From assembly GCA_959598545.1 (NCBI GenBank), contig CAUGFC010000043.1, positions 1 through 13,962 on the forward strand: a stretch of 13,962 nt of DNA. The letters run 5' to 3'. The stretch is from an uncultured Olsenella sp. GTDB lineage: Bacteria > Actinomycetota > Coriobacteriia > Coriobacteriales > Atopobiaceae. Of the stretch, positions 12,076 to 13,962 are shown in pieces. The first letter of the stretch is position 1. The number at the start of each line of letters is the position of its first letter. The notes under the pieces were generated by a model. The model was not told the DNA's origin. It saw only the letters and a program-made list of their open reading frames with translations, and did no database searches. The translations under genes and the position numbers were made by a program.

Positions 12076-13805
12076 ATAGTCCAGTCTGCGCTTTGGGTTT
12101 GCAGGCGCACCATGCGGGCGAAGAGGCCGCCTGCGGCGAGCAGCTCCTCCGGCGAGCCCTGCTCGGCCACGCGGCCGTCCTCGAGCACCACGATCTTGTC
12201 CGCACTCATGACGGTGCGCATGCGATGGGCGATTACAATGACGGTCTTGCCGGCGAGCAGGCGCGAGAGCGCCTCCTGGACCTGTGTCTCGTTCTCCACG
12301 TCGAGACTTGCGGTGGCCTCGTCCAGGAGCACGACCGGCGCGTCCTTGAGCAGCGCCCGTGCGATGGAGATGCGCTGGCGCTCGCCGCCGGAGAGCCGTG
12401 CGCCGTTCTCGCCGATCATCGTGTCGTAGCCCTGCGGCAGGCGGCTCACGAACTCGTCGCAGTTGGCCGCGCGCGCCGCGGCGAGCACCTCCTCGTCGGT
12501 GGCGCCGCGCCGGCCGAGGCGGATGTTGCCCATCACCGTGTCGTCAAAGAGCAGCACGTCCTGGAAGACCACGGAGAAGTCGGCGAGAAGGACCTCGGGG
12601 TCCACGGCTGCCACGTCCACGCCGCCCACGGCGACGCGTCCCGCATCGGCGTCCCATAGACGCGCCGCCAGACGGGCGCAGGTGGACTTGCCGGAGCCGG
12701 ACGGTCCCACGAGCGCCGTGACCTCGCCCTCGCGCGCCGTGAACGTCACACCGTCGAGGACCTTCTCGCCGCGATCGTAGGAGAAGGACACGTCCTCGAA
12801 GGTAACGTCGTGCCCTGCAGGCTCGTACGTCTCGCCTCCCTGCGCGAGTGGCTCCTCGTAGAAGCCCTTCATGCGCGTCGCGGCGGTCTTGGCCGAGAAG
12901 AGCTCGGCGATGAGCATGAGGCACTGGTCGAAGGGCGCGTAGATACGGCTCACCACCACAAGGAAGGCGAAGAGCGTCATGAACGTGCATGACCCTTCCA
13001 GGATGAGCGCCGCGCCCACGAGCACCGTGGTGGCAAGGCCCAGGCGCAGCACGATCTGGGCTCCGTTGACGGCGATGCCGCAGGCGATCTCCGAGCGGGC
13101 GGCCTGGCGCTCCGCGGCGTCCACGTCGGCGTGGATGTGCTCGAGGTAGCGCTCCTCCTGGTTGGTCGCGCGCACCTCGCGCACGCACTCGAGCGCCTCC
13201 TGGACGTCCTCGGAGATGGCGAGCCCCTTCATGCGCGTGGCGCGCATCATGGGCTGCAGCGCCCGTCGCGCGCCGAACAGCAGCCCCAGTGCCACCGGCG
13301 CGCTCCACAGCGCTGCGATGGCCAGCCGCCAGTCGAAGGCAACAAGCCCCACCGCCGCCACGCTCAGCATGATATAGGCGCCGTAGAGCTCGGGCAGCAC
13401 ATGGCTGTAGGCGTGCTCGATGGTCTTCACGTCGCCCATGATGGTCTCGGTGAGGTCGGCCAGGTCGCGCCTGCCGAAGAACGACAGCGGGAGCTTCCGC
13501 AGGCGCTCCGCCAGCCCGATGCGCAGCCTGCCGCTCTCCTTGTAGATGACGCCGTACTGGTAGTAGTAGGCGAAGTACTCGGTGACGAACAGTGCCACGG
13601 CGAACACGGCGAGCCCGACAGCGAACGGCGCGGTGCCGGGCAGCGCCGCCCCGCCCGTCAAGTGGTCCATGAACGCGCCCATCGCCAGGAAGAGCGCGCC
13701 CACGCCCGCGAACACCGCAAGATTCGACACCGCGGTCCAAACGGCCCCCAGCTTGACGTTGCGCACGCCCTCGTCGGTGAGCCCGTACTTCTCTTTGATG
13801 GACAT
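12072..13805 (-). CDS. ABC exporter half-transporter (fused membrane and ATPase domains)
   Basis: 577 residues, standard for a type IV (exporter-fold) half-transporter. The N-terminal membrane domain spans about 20-305 with six likely helices. The ATPase domain has Walker A GPSGSGKST (367-375), Q-loop Gln415 (VVFQDVLLF), signature LSGGERQR (471-478), Walker B VVLLDE (491-496) with catalytic Glu496, and H-loop His527. All catalytic residues are present, so this half can hydrolyse ATP. Its ATG directly follows the TAG of the upstream ABC gene, with GGAGG inside the end of that gene. The two are thus translationally coupled and almost surely form a heterodimer. The substrate is unknown; siderophore exporter/importers of the IrtAB kind, peptides and drugs are all possible. 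The final residues and stop (WTM, TGA) run into a palindromic repeat. Val-Leu-Leu-Ala at 405-408 is coded by an exact recurrent-motif copy. Confidence 0.95.
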   Translation of the reverse strand: MSIKEKYGLTDEGVRNVKLGAVWTAVSNLAVFAGVGALFLAMGAFMDHLTGGAALPGTAPFAVGLAVFAVALFVTEYFAYYYQYGVIYKESGRLRIGLAERLRKLPLSFFGRRDLADLTETIMGDVKTIEHAYSHVLPELYGAYIMLSVAAVGLVAFDWRLAIAALWSAPVALGLLFGARRALQPMMRATRMKGLAISEDVQEALECVREVRATNQEERYLEHIHADVDAAERQAARSEIACGIAVNGAQIVLRLGLATTVLVGAALILEGSCTFMTLFAFLVVVSRIYAPFDQCLMLIAELFSAKTAATRMKGFYEEPLAQGGETYEPAGHDVTFEDVSFSYDRGEKVLDGVTFTAREGEVTALVGPSGSGKSTCARLAARLWDADAGRVAVGGVDVAAVDPEVLLADFSVVFQDVLLFDDTVMGNIRLGRRGATDEEVLAAARAANCDEFVSRLPQGYDTMIGENGARLSGGERQRISIARALLKDAPVVLLDEATASLDVENETQVQEALSRLLAGKTVIVIAHRMRTVMSADKIVVLEDGRVAEQGSPEELLAAGGLFARMVRLQTQSADWTM

Positions 13806-13962
13806 CTAGGCCACCTCCTCGGACGCGATCTTCCAGTTGATTGCCCGCTCGTAGTCGGTCCACATGCGGGCGTACAGGCCGCCGGCCGCCACAAGCTCGT
13901 CGTGGGTGCCCTGCTCGACAACGCGCCCGCCGTCGAGCACCACGATCGAGTCGGCGTTGCGC
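13806..13962 (-). CDS. ABC exporter half-transporter, C-terminal end only
   Basis: The last 52 codons of an ATPase domain: RNADSIVVLDGGRVVEQGTHDELVAAGGLYARMW, then a tail ending KIASEEVA. The pattern IVVLDxGRVVEQGTHxELxxxGGxYxxxW is the stretch after the H-loop in exporter ATPases. The stop TAG 13808-13806 touches the ATG of the next gene with no gap. The rest lies beyond the window edge. It is probably the partner half of a heterodimeric exporter. Confidence 0.92.
   Translation of the reverse strand, partial: RNADSIVVLDGGRVVEQGTHDELVAAGGLYARMWTDYERAINWKIASEEVA

Overview
The window is GC-rich (about two thirds G+C by eye) bacterial chromosome. Codon use, the gene families and the gene order (class A PBP / tyrS / U32 protein / NifU-like / lgt) suggest an actinobacterium, most likely of the class Coriobacteriia (Olsenella, Atopobium or Collinsella-like). 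That placement is inference from memory of such genomes; no marker gene here proves it.

Layout. 1-836 (-): N-terminal part of a class A penicillin-binding protein. 956-2173 (+): tyrosyl-tRNA synthetase, divergent from it. 2174-2408: intergenic block built of two tandem elements bounded by inverted repeats. 2409-6048 (+): three genes, namely a large U32-family protein (probable Fe-S hydroxylation or RNA-modification type), a small NifU-like Fe-S protein, and Lgt (prolipoprotein diacylglyceryl transferase). 6205-7416 (-): CmpB-type multi-pass membrane protein. It diverges from 7550-9412 (+), an ArsR-like regulator followed by an MFS transporter, with a clear promoter and operator in front of the regulator. 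9401-9588: 21-nt repeats, four in tandem and one inverted. 9621-10673 (-): unrecognised membrane protein. 10953-11308 (+): FeoB-associated Cys-rich membrane segment joined to a heavy-metal-associated (HMA) domain, broken by a frameshift and followed by a strong terminator. 11390-13962 (-): a small membrane protein and a pair of ABC exporter half-transporters, the upstream one cut by the window edge.

How the genes fit together. The left part is housekeeping: cell wall synthesis, translation, Fe-S-dependent modification and lipoprotein maturation. The U32 protein has conserved cysteines that in relatives hold a [4Fe-4S] cluster, and a NifU-like Fe-S carrier lies directly downstream. The right part is accessory transport and metal handling.

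No complete novel system of genes is evident. The most unusual content is repeated DNA: (1) a short motif, GGCGAGAAGGAC, whose 10-nt core occurs 14 times on both strands, in and between genes; (2) the tandem inverted-repeat-bounded elements after tyrS; (3) three palindromes sharing a GGGACAG core, one inserted in frame in the U32 gene and one supplying an ABC gene's stop codon; (4) the 21-nt repeat cluster after the MFS gene.
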